Below, piece after piece: positions 1 to 7,920 of a DNA stretch of 17,294 nt; position 1 is the stretch's first letter; the number at the start of each line of letters is the position of its first letter. Location of the stretch: positions 2,633 through 19,926 of the forward strand of contig DXZV01000014.1 of NCBI GenBank assembly GCA_019419485.1. Reading direction: 5' to 3'. A program made the position numbers and the translations under genes. This DNA comes from Collinsella sp. (GTDB lineage Bacteria; Actinomycetota; Coriobacteriia; Coriobacteriales; Coriobacteriaceae). The notes under the pieces are model-generated. The model made no database searches and was not told the DNA's origin. It saw only the letters and a program-made list of their open reading frames with translations.

Positions 1-48
1 CATAGGCCTTACGGCCATGCCCGCAGGCTTGAAAGGCAAGGTTGGATG

Positions 49-1347
49 CTACCGGTGGTCGGCGATATAGCCCAAAGCGACGGCGGTATAAGCCGCAGCA
101 CCGAGCGGCAGCTCGGCATCGTTAAAACGTGCCTTGGGATGGTGCTGGGCAAAGTGTTCGTCCGTGTCGGTTACGGCCGCGCCCACGGTAAAGTACGCAC
201 TCGGAATCTCGCTCGAGATAAGCGCGAAGTCCTCACTCGCCATGGCATGGAAAAGCGGCAAGAAAGCCGCCTTGGGCAGCACTGCGCCCACGTAGCCAAG
301 CGACGCCTGAGTCATATCGCTGTCGAGTACAAGCGGCGGAACATCCGAAAGTGTCTCGATGGTCGCCGGCGTACGATAGGTCGTGGCAACGCCGTTAACG
401 ACCTCCGCGATGCGGGTCTTTAGGTGAGCCATGAGCTCAACATCAAAGCCGCGCAGCGTTCCCTCGAGCACGCAGGTGTCGGGGATGACGTTGGCCGCCA
501 AGCCACCGGCGAACTTGCCAACGGTAAGCGCGACCTCCTTGGCCGCCGGCACCTCGCGGGAGATGAGCTCCTGGAGCGCCAGATGCACATGCACGCCCGC
601 TGTGATGGGGTCGATGCAAATCTCGGGGCTCGAGCCATGGCCGCCCTTGCCCTGAAGCGTGATGCGAAAACCGTACACGCCCGAGAGCGCCGGGCTGCCG
701 TAGAGCACCAGGCCAAGCGGCGACTGGCTGTTGACATGCATGGCAAAGGCCGCCTGAGGGCGCGGGTTCTCGAGCAAGCCGTCGGCGATGGCAGCGCGTG
801 CTCCCTCAAAGGTCTCCTCGCCCGGCTGGAACAGCAACTTGACGGTAGCGTTGGCCTCCACAAGCTCGGCCTCGCGGGCCTTGAGCAAACGGGCCGCGCC
901 GAGCAGCGCCGTCGCATGCATATCGTGGCCACAAGCGTGCATGCAGCCGTTGGTAGAGGCGAAAGGCTCGCCCGACTCTTCGGCAACGGGCAGGGCATCC
1001 ATGTCGCCACGAAGCATGACGACCGTTCCGGCCTGCTCGTCCTTGCACGTGCCATTGCCCTGAGCGGCCGCGGCCGCACCGGCACCGATCAGGCCAACGA
1101 CGCAGGAACCGTCGACGAGCGTGGTATGGGGGATGTCCATCTCGTCCAGACGTGCCTGGATATAGGCAGACGTCTGCGGAAGATTGTTACCGAGCTCGGG
1201 CATCTGGTGTAGATCGTGGCGCCACGCAGCGAACTCGTCTGCAAAAGCCTGAGCTTCTGCGACAAGACCGTCGCCGATAGCGGTCTGCGCCGCTGTGGTG
1301 GCCTTGGGCGCTAGTTGCGGTTGAAAATCGGACAGAGCTGTTGCCAT
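49..1347 (-). CDS. M20D-family amidohydrolase (metal-dependent aminoacylase/peptidase)
   Basis: Predicted cytoplasmic zinc/manganese amidohydrolase of 432 residues that would hydrolyse an N-acyl amino acid or related amide (hippurate hydrolase, N-acetyl-diaminopimelate deacetylase and IAA-amino-acid hydrolase are in this family). The metal-site motif HACGHDMH is at about residues 137-144, with Cys139 as the family's usual ligand. FQPGEE at 173-178 carries the catalytic glutamate pair, GGHGSSPE lies in the lid/dimerisation domain, and MASEDFA sits near the C-terminus. Length fits the family (about 390-430). The frame is open further upstream, but this ATG is chosen because GGAGGG precedes it by 6 bases and similarity starts just after it. 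The N-terminal 30 residues are Ala-rich without a clear signal peptide. It follows the EamA transporter, but a terminator lies between, so it is probably transcribed separately. The substrate cannot be told from sequence. Confidence 0.9.
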   Translation of the reverse strand: MATALSDFQPQLAPKATTAAQTAIGDGLVAEAQAFADEFAAWRHDLHQMPELGNNLPQTSAYIQARLDEMDIPHTTLVDGSCVVGLIGAGAAAAAQGNGTCKDEQAGTVVMLRGDMDALPVAEESGEPFASTNGCMHACGHDMHATALLGAARLLKAREAELVEANATVKLLFQPGEETFEGARAAIADGLLENPRPQAAFAMHVNSQSPLGLVLYGSPALSGVYGFRITLQGKGGHGSSPEICIDPITAGVHVHLALQELISREVPAAKEVALTVGKFAGGLAANVIPDTCVLEGTLRGFDVELMAHLKTRIAEVVNGVATTYRTPATIETLSDVPPLVLDSDMTQASLGYVGAVLPKAAFLPLFHAMASEDFALISSEIPSAYFTVGAAVTDTDEHFAQHHPKARFNDAELPLGAAAYTAVALGYIADHR

Positions 1348-1377
1348 AGATGCCCTCCAGTAACGTTTTTGCAGCAC

Positions 1378-1399
1378 GCACTTTGATAGCGTAAAGTGC
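1378..1399. promoter_or_regulatory. Perfect 7-bp inverted repeat upstream of the amidohydrolase gene
   Basis: GCACTTT and AAAGTGC form a perfect dyad with an 8-base spacer, about 30 bases upstream of the amidohydrolase ATG and downstream of the preceding gene's terminator. There is no T-tract on either side, so it is not a terminator. It could be a repressor/activator operator or an RNA hairpin in the leader. I did not find a convincing -35/-10 pair around it, so the role is inference. Confidence 0.4.
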
Positions 1400-1424
1400 A
1401 AGGCACAACTGTAAGGGCATGACA

Positions 1425-1451
1425 TAAAAAATGCCGCCTTGGAAGGGCGGC
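1425..1451 (-). terminator. Rho-independent terminator after the EamA transporter gene
   Basis: On the minus strand GCCGCC (1451-1446) pairs with GGCGGC (1438-1433) around a 7-base loop. The stem is followed by a run of six T (1431-1426). It starts 13 bases after the transporter's stop codon. Confidence 0.85.
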
Positions 1452-1463
1452 GCAACAAGTTGT

Positions 1464-2447
1464 TTACAATTGCGGGCGAGATTTTCGGCGCAAGAAATCG
1501 AAATGCGTCTCGCTCAAGATAATCGACAAGAAGATGAGCGCGAAGCCGGCGAGCAGGCGCGAGGTGAGCGCCTCCCCCATCAGCAGCACCGAGAACAGCA
1601 CACCCGAAGGCGACTCCATCGAAAGGAGCAGCGAGCCCGTCGAGGCCGGGACATGCGCCAGGCCGACGTTTTGGATGAGCAGAGCCACACACGTACAGCC
1701 CACCGATAGAAACGCCATCACACCGATAAAGCTCGGCGTCCACACGGACAGCGGCGCTTGGGTCTCGAATAACAGCGACGAGATCAGGCTCAGCACGCCG
1801 TTGCCCACAAACATCCAAAACGTGATGACGTTGATGTCCATCTTGCGGCCATACTTGGCGGTCACCGCCATCTGGATGGCAAAGAAGACCGCGCCGCCCA
1901 GTGTGATGACATCGCCGACATTGAACTCGACGCTATCGAGCGCCACCAGCCCAATGCCCGCCAGGCACAGCAACGCGGCGCCCAAGTTGTAACGGGTAAG
2001 CTTTTCGCCGCTTAGAACGTAGCTCGCAAACGGAACCAAGATGCAGTACGTGCCCGTCAAAAACGCGCTTTTGCCTGCCGTGGTCTGTGCCAGGCCGATC
2101 GTCTGCAAACCGTAGGCACCCCACATGAGCGCGCCCATGCCAAGTCCAACAATCAGGTTTCGAGCGTTGAAATGGGCAATGATGCGCTTGTGGAAGATGA
2201 CAAGCATGACCAACGACGCCGGAAGAAAACGAATGTAGAGCAGCTCGAACACCGGAACGGTATCGAGCGCATCCTTCATGGTGGTGAAGGAATAGCCCCA
2301 GATGACCGCTATCGAAAGCAGCAAGACCTTCCAGAACAGCGGCGAGCGTGCGCCGGCGCCGCGGGAGGTGCCGCCGGCGCCCAGGTCCTCCCGTGCGACA
2401 GGGCTATCGGGCATGTTTTCGATTTCGTTGGCAGCGTATTGGGCCAT
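1464..2447 (-). CDS. EamA/DMT-superfamily transporter (10 TM, RhaT/RarD-like)
   Basis: Inner-membrane permease of 327 residues, expected to move a small metabolite such as an amino acid or a nucleoside-type compound; substrate unknown. After a polar N-terminus of about 35 residues there are ten hydrophobic segments in two repeats of five, the usual double EamA arrangement. The first repeat starts at about residue 38 (LLLSIAVIWGYSFTTMKDAL) and contains the typical RFLPAS motif after TM2 and a TTAGKSAFLTGTY segment. The second starts around the GDVITLGGAVFFAIQMAV segment and ends with PSGVLFSVLLMGEALT. The C-terminus is basic (FLRRKSRPQL), fitting a cytoplasmic end. The ATG has GAGGA 8 bases upstream. 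The gene is flanked by terminators on both sides and is probably monocistronic. The extended Gly/Ala/Arg-rich N-terminus is somewhat longer than usual. Confidence 0.9.
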   Translation of the reverse strand: MAQYAANEIENMPDSPVAREDLGAGGTSRGAGARSPLFWKVLLLSIAVIWGYSFTTMKDALDTVPVFELLYIRFLPASLVMLVIFHKRIIAHFNARNLIVGLGMGALMWGAYGLQTIGLAQTTAGKSAFLTGTYCILVPFASYVLSGEKLTRYNLGAALLCLAGIGLVALDSVEFNVGDVITLGGAVFFAIQMAVTAKYGRKMDINVITFWMFVGNGVLSLISSLLFETQAPLSVWTPSFIGVMAFLSVGCTCVALLIQNVGLAHVPASTGSLLLSMESPSGVLFSVLLMGEALTSRLLAGFALIFLSIILSETHFDFLRRKSRPQL

Positions 2448-2487
2448 GGAACATCCTCACACTCAATCTTGGCGTGGTGTCCGCACG

Positions 2488-2516
2488 CGTATGGCTGCGT
2501 GCCGCCTCATGGTCAA
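2488..2516 (-). promoter_or_regulatory. Possible sigma-70-type promoter for the EamA transporter
   Basis: On the minus strand TTGACC (2516-2511) is followed after exactly 17 bases by CATACG (2493-2488), about 40 bases before the transporter ATG. The -35 is good but the -10 is weak. The -35 box directly abuts the T-tract of the preceding terminator, so one site would both end the upstream operon and begin this gene. Confidence 0.35.
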
Positions 2517-2554
2517 ATAAAAACGGGGCGCACCGGACCCCCGGCACGCCCCGC
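2515..2554 (-). terminator. Strong Rho-independent terminator of the Pip operon
   Basis: On the minus strand a stem of up to 13 pairs (2554-2542 with 2537-2525, including two G-U pairs that exist only in the minus-strand RNA) closes a 4-base loop. It is followed by TTTTTT then ATTT. The wobble pairs and T-tract fix its direction as minus. It lies about 95 bases after the stop of the 729-residue Pip-family gene; the 2560-2648 stretch between them holds nothing I recognise. Confidence 0.9.
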
Positions 2555-2648
2555 TACTGTAGCAACAACCGGCGTTGCATCGCAATCCAGCATAATAAAG
2601 TGTAAAACTGGAAGGCCTCGATGTTCTGACAGCGTTTACGTGTCTGAA

Positions 2649-4838
2649 CTAAATCAATTTGGTTGACTCCAGTTTTTCGATGATCCAGTCGTTGGCTTTG
2701 ATGACCGGACGGCGGAAGACGACGCCCAGGGCCAGCGACGGAATCAGATAGCTCGCCAGAATGCCCAGCTCAACCCAGTACTCCATATGGTAGGCGCCAG
2801 CCATGGCGGCATGCATGGCGTTAATGCCATGGGTAAACGGCAGGAACGGATAGATCGCCTGGAACACAGGGCCGGTCATCTCGATGGGGAACGTACCGCC
2901 CGAACCGCCGACCTGCATGACCAGCAGCACAACGGCCAAAGCCTTGCCGATATCGCCAAACGACACCGTAAGCGTGTAGACGATATTGGAGAACACGAGA
3001 CTCGCGACCCAGCCCGCCAGCACAAACTGCAGCGGGTTGTCGCACTGGATGCCAAAGAACAGGATGTCGCCCGCGCACACGAGCGTTGCCTGCAGCAGAG
3101 CCAAACCGCCAAAGAACAAGTAACGACCCAGGTAGATCTCGTGTAGGCGTACGGGGATGAGCTCGTTGATAAGCTCATCGTCAACCGACACCTTCATCAT
3201 GGCCGCCAGCACGATCGAGCCGACCCAGAGCGACAGAATCGTGTAGAACGGCGCCATGGCCGAGCCGTAGTTGCGGATCGGATAGACCGGTTTGCGATCG
3301 AGCGCGACGGGACCGGAAAGCGACACGGCCAAACCCTCGGGATCGTTGCCAATCATCGTCTTGATCGTGGCCAGATCGTCCGACATCAGGGCGCCATCGA
3401 GCTCATCCTTAAACGCACTGATCTTATCGGACGCTTCACCTAGCTGATCGGAAGCCTTGTTGACCAGCTTGGCGGCCTTGGAGAGGCCCTTCGCCAACGA
3501 GCCGGATGCGTCGGTCAGGCCGCCTACGGCGCTATCCAGGTCGCCCGAGATGCCATCAAGCGAGTCCAGAATGCCCGAAACCGTCTTCTTGAGCTCCTTG
3601 GCCTTAACCGAGAACGTGGAATCGTAATCGGATTTGGCACCCGCGATGCCGGCCTTGGCATCAGCGATGGCCTGATCGACCTCGGCACGCAAGTTGTTGA
3701 CCTCGGCCATGCTATCGGAGAGAGACTTCGCGGTAGCCGCCAGATCCTTGGCATTGTTGCGGTACTCAACGGCGATTCTGCCCAGCGACGTCGCGGCGGA
3801 CTTGAGGCCGTCCTTCAAATTCTCATCGCTCACCTGGTCGGCAAGGCTGCGGAGCTGATCGGCCATCGCATCGATATCCTTGGCGCGCGCATTGAGGGCC
3901 GCAGCGGCATCGTTGAGTTGGGACACCGTAAGGTCGACATGCTGGTTTGCGGTGTCGAACGCCTTCGCGAGCTCGGCAGACACATTGTCGAACGACCCCG
4001 CACTTCCATCGATTGCGGCATCGATGGCATCGTTTGCCGCCTTAAGCGCTTCTTTGGAATCATCGATGCCGCTTTTGGCATGTTCCATGAGCTGCTTTGT
4101 CGACTCATCGACGGCACCGGTCTGCTTGAGCATGCCGCTCGCCGACGTCAGCGAATCGGACGTGGAGCTCAAAATGCCCGCCAGCGACGAAGCATTTGCC
4201 TGAACGTCTCGCAGGTCCTCAATCGAATCGCCAAGCGTCGAGGACAGGTTGGCGATAAAGTTGCTGACCTGGTCGGTGCTCATGTAATCGAGCAGGCTGG
4301 ACACCGTCTTAAGACCGATGCTCGTAATGGTCTCGGTAAAAGTTTCGTTAACCTGGCTCTGAACGGCACTCGAACCCTTCTCGGTCACGATCTGCGCAAT
4401 GGCGTTGGCCTTCTGGTTCTCGTAAAACTCGATATCGGCGTGTTTCACGTCGGTCGAGAAAAGCGTCATCATGTCAGCGCTAAACGTTTTGGGGATAACG
4501 ACGGCAGCATAGTACGCGCCCGACTTAACGCCCTCGATAGCCTTTTCGCGATTGTTGAGCACAACCCAATCGAAGCTCTCGTTGCCGCGTAGGGTGGCGG
4601 TCACGTTTTCGCCCACGTTAACCTCGACGGGGATCAAATCGCTCTCGTAACCCTCATCGGTGTTGACCACGGCGATCTTAAGATTGCCGGTGTTGCCGTA
4701 CGGATCCCAGCTGCCGGCGATGTTAAACCACGCGTACAGACACGGTACGATAATGAGGCCCATCACGACAACCAAGCCGATCACGGAGCGAGACACGTTT
4801 TGGACATCGCGCTTAAACAGATGCAGGATGTTCTTCAT
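2649..4838 (-). CDS. YhgE/Pip-family membrane protein (second of a tandem pair)
   Basis: Membrane protein of 729 residues in the YhgE/Pip group. Lactococcal Pip is a phage receptor, and the family has an ABC-2-type membrane fold related to EsaA of type VII secretion. One N-terminal membrane helix (about 18-38) is followed by the family hallmark SWDPYGNTGNLKIAVVN at about 43-59. A large extracellular Ala/Ser/Asp/Lys-rich helical coiled-coil region spans roughly 150-490. Five or six C-terminal helices follow from about 525, including the QVGGSGGTFPIEM and YPFLPFTHGIN motifs. The start is secure: its ATG touches the TAA of the preceding gene, and AAGGAGGTGAGG, lying inside that gene's last codons, is the ribosome site. 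This implies translational coupling and probably a two-subunit complex. A strong terminator follows. No ATPase is adjacent. The cargo or function is unknown. Confidence 0.88.
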   Translation of the reverse strand: MKNILHLFKRDVQNVSRSVIGLVVVMGLIIVPCLYAWFNIAGSWDPYGNTGNLKIAVVNTDEGYESDLIPVEVNVGENVTATLRGNESFDWVVLNNREKAIEGVKSGAYYAAVVIPKTFSADMMTLFSTDVKHADIEFYENQKANAIAQIVTEKGSSAVQSQVNETFTETITSIGLKTVSSLLDYMSTDQVSNFIANLSSTLGDSIEDLRDVQANASSLAGILSSTSDSLTSASGMLKQTGAVDESTKQLMEHAKSGIDDSKEALKAANDAIDAAIDGSAGSFDNVSAELAKAFDTANQHVDLTVSQLNDAAAALNARAKDIDAMADQLRSLADQVSDENLKDGLKSAATSLGRIAVEYRNNAKDLAATAKSLSDSMAEVNNLRAEVDQAIADAKAGIAGAKSDYDSTFSVKAKELKKTVSGILDSLDGISGDLDSAVGGLTDASGSLAKGLSKAAKLVNKASDQLGEASDKISAFKDELDGALMSDDLATIKTMIGNDPEGLAVSLSGPVALDRKPVYPIRNYGSAMAPFYTILSLWVGSIVLAAMMKVSVDDELINELIPVRLHEIYLGRYLFFGGLALLQATLVCAGDILFFGIQCDNPLQFVLAGWVASLVFSNIVYTLTVSFGDIGKALAVVLLVMQVGGSGGTFPIEMTGPVFQAIYPFLPFTHGINAMHAAMAGAYHMEYWVELGILASYLIPSLALGVVFRRPVIKANDWIIEKLESTKLI

Positions 4839-7655
4839 TTATGCCTCACCTCCTTTGGAGTGCTTGCCAAGCGCGGTGGTATCTCCATCATTTGTGGCTG
4901 TGCTGTCGCTGCCCTGAGATTTATGGTGCGAGCCGATATGCGGCAAGCGGCCCGTGGACTGATCGCCGCCCTTGGCACCACGCTCGCTGGCGTTGAGGCC
5001 AAACATGTGGCGGGCGGCAGGAATGGCGGCCGTGTGTTCGCGCATCTCGCGACGCAGGTCCTCATCCGAAAGCGCCGAGATGCGCATCTGGGTATTGAGG
5101 CTCGCTCGGATATATTCGATATTGATCAGCCAGCCGCAGATGGCAATAACCGAGATGATCCAAATGACAAGCAGGATGATCTTGCCGTTATTGTCGATAT
5201 CGAGAACCGTCGACAGGACAAAGAGCAGGACCTGAACGCCCACCACGGCGGCAAAACCGCCCTTGATGTAGTACGGGTAGCGATGTTCAAAGGCGACCGC
5301 ATGATCGAGCAGTTCGCGACGGTACGAATCGGAATCGAGCATGACGCGCATGGCCGTGCGCAGCGAGTAGCGCTGGCGCGGCAGGTCGTTGGACTCGCAA
5401 ATCATCATACCGGTCGTGGAGAGCTGTTTATCAAAGAGCAGGTTAAGGTTGAGCAGCAGCGGACGCAGCTGCAGGCCGATAAAGAGCGCCACGATCAAGA
5501 ACACGCCCAGAATGCACAGGTTAAACAGGTAGTTGAACGAATACATGCCGCCGACCGTCTCGCGCAGCAAATTGATGCCGTAGGTAAAGGGCAGCAGCGG
5601 GTGCAGCCACTGGAAGAAGCCTGGCATCATCTCGATGGGGTACATGCCCGACGAACCCGGGATCTGCACGATAACCAGAATGACGCCGATAGCCTTGCCG
5701 ATATGCTTAAACGTGGTGGACAGCGCATAGATGATATTGACGTAGGTGAACGAGATGGCGATGCCGCCCAGCACGAACAGCAGCGGGCTGACGCACTGCA
5801 CGCCGATCACCAGATCGCCTACCGTAACGATGATGGCCTGCAACGCGCCCAGGATCACCAGGAGCAACCAGCGGCCAAAGTAGCCCTGACGCGCGGTAAA
5901 GCTGCCGATGCCTTCGCGGTCGACCTCGAGCTTGTAGATGGCGATAAGCACGTAGCCGCCCACCCACAGCGCCAGATTGGTATAGAACGGGGCAATGCCC
6001 GAACCAAAGCTCTTGACCGGGTAAATTGACTTTGAGGTCAGCTCGACCGGAGACGCCATGAAGTCTGCAACATCATCGACGTCGACGCCCATCAGGCCGG
6101 CCAGCTCGCCCATGGACTCGGAGGTCTGTAGCGCCGCGATGTCGTTGGCGGCGGTTGCGAGCTTGTCCTGGACCTTGGCAAGCGAGGCGTCGGTCTGGGA
6201 CAGCGTGGTCTTGACCTGACCGAGCGTAGCGTTGAGTTGCGAAAGTGTACCGCGCGCACTTGCAATAGTAGGCGTGAGGCCAGACACGATTCCCGTCAGA
6301 TCACCCGAGACGGCGGCAAATGAATCAAGCGCGCTCGAGGCCTTCGGCAGCGCGTTTTGACCCAGGTCCGTCTGGGCCTGGCCAAGGTTGGTCGCACCGG
6401 TCTGGATTGCGTTATTGATAGCGTCGCTGGCACCCGAGACAGCCGCGGCATCATTTGCCATGGCGCTCGACTGCGCGGACAGACTGTTCTTGATATTCTG
6501 CAGCTGGTCGTTCTGCTTCTTGAGCGCATCGATCGTCGAGGCGATCAGTGCGTCGATCCGATCCGATCCCGTCGAGGTATCGCCGGCAAGAATCTGCAGG
6601 TGGCCGATAACTGCGGTGTTGTGATCGATCGTTGCCTGGAGAGACTCGAGCGAGTTGTCGATGCGGGTGGTCGTAGATGTGACCGTGCCCGTCAACTTGC
6701 CGATGGCAGCATTCGCGGAAGCCGACGTCTTGGTTAGCGCAAGGCTGCCCTCCGAAAGTGCCTTGGAGAGCGAGGTGATGGACTTGCCAGCCGTGGTACG
6801 AGCTTCGACCAGCAGATCATTACCCTGAGCGATTGCCTGCGTTAGCGAAGGCGCCTGTCCCTGCAGGCCCGCCAACGCAGCATCGGCCGAAGCAATCGAG
6901 CTGCTCGTCTTGTCGATGGCGGTGTTCATGTCGCCGATGGAATCACGTACCTCGCCCAAGGTATCGGATGCCTCGGACACCGAGCTTGCCAGCGAATCCT
7001 GCGTCTGGGTTGCCTTGTCCTTTAGATCGACTCCGGCATCTTTGGCAATGCCGGCAACGGTCTCGCCCACCGTAGAGACAAATTCCGAGTTTATCTGCTC
7101 CTCGATGGTGTTGGCACCGGTATCGGTAACCTTGGGCGCAATGGCGCTCTTTTTCTCGTTGACGTAATAGGTGAGCTTCGGCTGATGGTAATTGCCGTCG
7201 AGCATCGAGACGAGATTGTCAGAGAAGTTCTTGGGAATCACGATGGCAGCATAGTATTCGCCACTTTCGACGCCCTCTTTGGCATCTGCCGCCGAGTCGA
7301 CGAAGGTCCAGCCAAGCTGGTCGTTCTTCTTGAGCTGGTCGACCACCTTATCGCCTGCGTTGAGCTCGCCCACTAGGTCGTTCTGGGTGCCCTGATCGTT
7401 GTTGGCGATGGCGATTTTAATGCCTTGGGTATTTCCGTACGGATCCCAGTTGGCAACGATGTTGTACCAGGCATACAGCGAGGGAATGACGCACACGCCC
7501 AGGGTAACCACCAGGGCGACGGGGTTCACGATCAATCGCTTGATGTCGCGTTTAAAGATTGCAAAGGAGACCTTTGCATCGGATAGTTTGCTGCCGAGAC
7601 TCACGCTTGGACCATCCATCCTGTCGTTGAATCGAATCGTACTATCGACAACCAT
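4839..7655 (-). CDS. YhgE/Pip-family membrane protein with a long C-terminal extension (first of a tandem pair)
   Basis: A 938-residue paralogue of the next gene. The N-terminus is cytoplasmic with FAIFKRDIKRL, then a membrane helix at about 46-64, the NWDPYGNTQGIKIAIAN hallmark, an extracellular Ser/Thr/Ala-rich coiled-coil region (about 200-545), and five or six helices carrying PGSSGMYPIEM and HPLLPFTYGIN. Unlike its neighbour it continues about 190 residues past the Pip core (from MMICESND at about residue 750): a charged segment, two more membrane helices (about 799-818 and 825-845), and a polar Gly/Ser/His/Lys-rich tail. The start is uncertain. ATG at 7655 is preferred, but a TTG at 7688 and an ATG at 7619 are alternatives and none has a good ribosome site. 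It is the first gene of the operon, behind a plausible promoter at 7712-7740. Function unknown. Confidence 0.85.
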   Translation of the reverse strand: MVVDSTIRFNDRMDGPSVSLGSKLSDAKVSFAIFKRDIKRLIVNPVALVVTLGVCVIPSLYAWYNIVANWDPYGNTQGIKIAIANNDQGTQNDLVGELNAGDKVVDQLKKNDQLGWTFVDSAADAKEGVESGEYYAAIVIPKNFSDNLVSMLDGNYHQPKLTYYVNEKKSAIAPKVTDTGANTIEEQINSEFVSTVGETVAGIAKDAGVDLKDKATQTQDSLASSVSEASDTLGEVRDSIGDMNTAIDKTSSSIASADAALAGLQGQAPSLTQAIAQGNDLLVEARTTAGKSITSLSKALSEGSLALTKTSASANAAIGKLTGTVTSTTTRIDNSLESLQATIDHNTAVIGHLQILAGDTSTGSDRIDALIASTIDALKKQNDQLQNIKNSLSAQSSAMANDAAAVSGASDAINNAIQTGATNLGQAQTDLGQNALPKASSALDSFAAVSGDLTGIVSGLTPTIASARGTLSQLNATLGQVKTTLSQTDASLAKVQDKLATAANDIAALQTSESMGELAGLMGVDVDDVADFMASPVELTSKSIYPVKSFGSGIAPFYTNLALWVGGYVLIAIYKLEVDREGIGSFTARQGYFGRWLLLVILGALQAIIVTVGDLVIGVQCVSPLLFVLGGIAISFTYVNIIYALSTTFKHIGKAIGVILVIVQIPGSSGMYPIEMMPGFFQWLHPLLPFTYGINLLRETVGGMYSFNYLFNLCILGVFLIVALFIGLQLRPLLLNLNLLFDKQLSTTGMMICESNDLPRQRYSLRTAMRVMLDSDSYRRELLDHAVAFEHRYPYYIKGGFAAVVGVQVLLFVLSTVLDIDNNGKIILLVIWIISVIAICGWLINIEYIRASLNTQMRISALSDEDLRREMREHTAAIPAARHMFGLNASERGAKGGDQSTGRLPHIGSHHKSQGSDSTATNDGDTTALGKHSKGGEA

Positions 7656-7711
7656 TGTACGTAGGCGCTTTAGTGCCTCGCGGCACAATGGTGCTGAGTT
7701 TTGCGGGTAGC

Positions 7712-7747
7712 AATATACTACGAAGATAAGTTAACGTACAGATGTAC
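7712..7747 (-). promoter_or_regulatory. Putative promoter and palindromic operator of the Pip operon
   Basis: On the minus strand TATATT (7717-7712) is a good -10. The hexamer 17 bases upstream, TGTACG (7740-7735), is a weak -35. A 12-bp palindrome with arms GTACA/TGTAC and a 2-base centre (7736-7747) overlaps that -35. This is the placement and size of an operator for a dimeric repressor such as TetR or PadR, and family members are often paired with such regulators. No regulator gene is adjacent, so the reader protein is unknown. Confidence 0.45.
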
Positions 7748-7805
7748 AGTATCTTAAATTTCAGCAGGTCACAAAACCACAACCCGCACAAATTAGCAAT
7801 TCAAG

Positions 7806-7849
7806 TAGTCATTAGGGACGTTCTTAATAGTCATTGGGGACATTCTTAA
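7806..7849. repeat. Two tandem 22-bp direct repeats (GGGACGTTC family)
   Basis: Bases 7806-7827 and 7828-7849 are back-to-back copies that differ at only two positions (A/G at the ninth base, G/A at the fifteenth). The core reads TAGTCATT then GGGACGTTCTTAA with those variants. They form one side of the inverted repeat described separately. Confidence 0.85.
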
Positions 7850-7883
7850 ACGACTAGCCAAACAAGAACGTCCCCAACGACTA
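7828..7883. repeat. Imperfect inverted repeat of the same family (REP-like)
   Basis: The reverse complement of 7864-7883 reads TAGTCGTTGGGGACGTTCTT and matches the direct-repeat unit at 7828-7847 at 18 of 20 positions, with a 16-base centre. The result can fold into a long hairpin on either strand. Related short pieces occur at 10268-10294 and near 10813. Arrays of this type resemble REP sequences mobilised by Y1-type (RAYT) transposases, but no such gene lies in the window. Confidence 0.75.
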
Positions 7884-7920
7884 CCCATAACAATGCCGAT
7901 GTTTTGGCGCAGACAGCGAA

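Noticed and set aside
1..48. Possible start of another minus-strand gene (ATG at 16-18 or 1-3)
   Set aside because: Too little sequence remains to judge a reading frame and the ribosome-site match is poor.
1348..1818. N-terminal extension of the amidohydrolase frame to 589 residues
   Set aside because: The added sequence runs through the transporter gene, its terminator and the intergenic space; the good GGAGGG site supports the start at 1347.
4800..6029. 409-codon plus-strand frame opposite the Pip genes
   Set aside because: It crosses the stop/start junction of two convincing membrane-protein genes. Composition (Asp/Gln/His/Arg-rich) indicates a shadow.
7806..7883. CRISPR array
   Set aside because: The repeats are adjacent without spacers and one copy is inverted, so they do not have array structure, and no cas genes are nearby.
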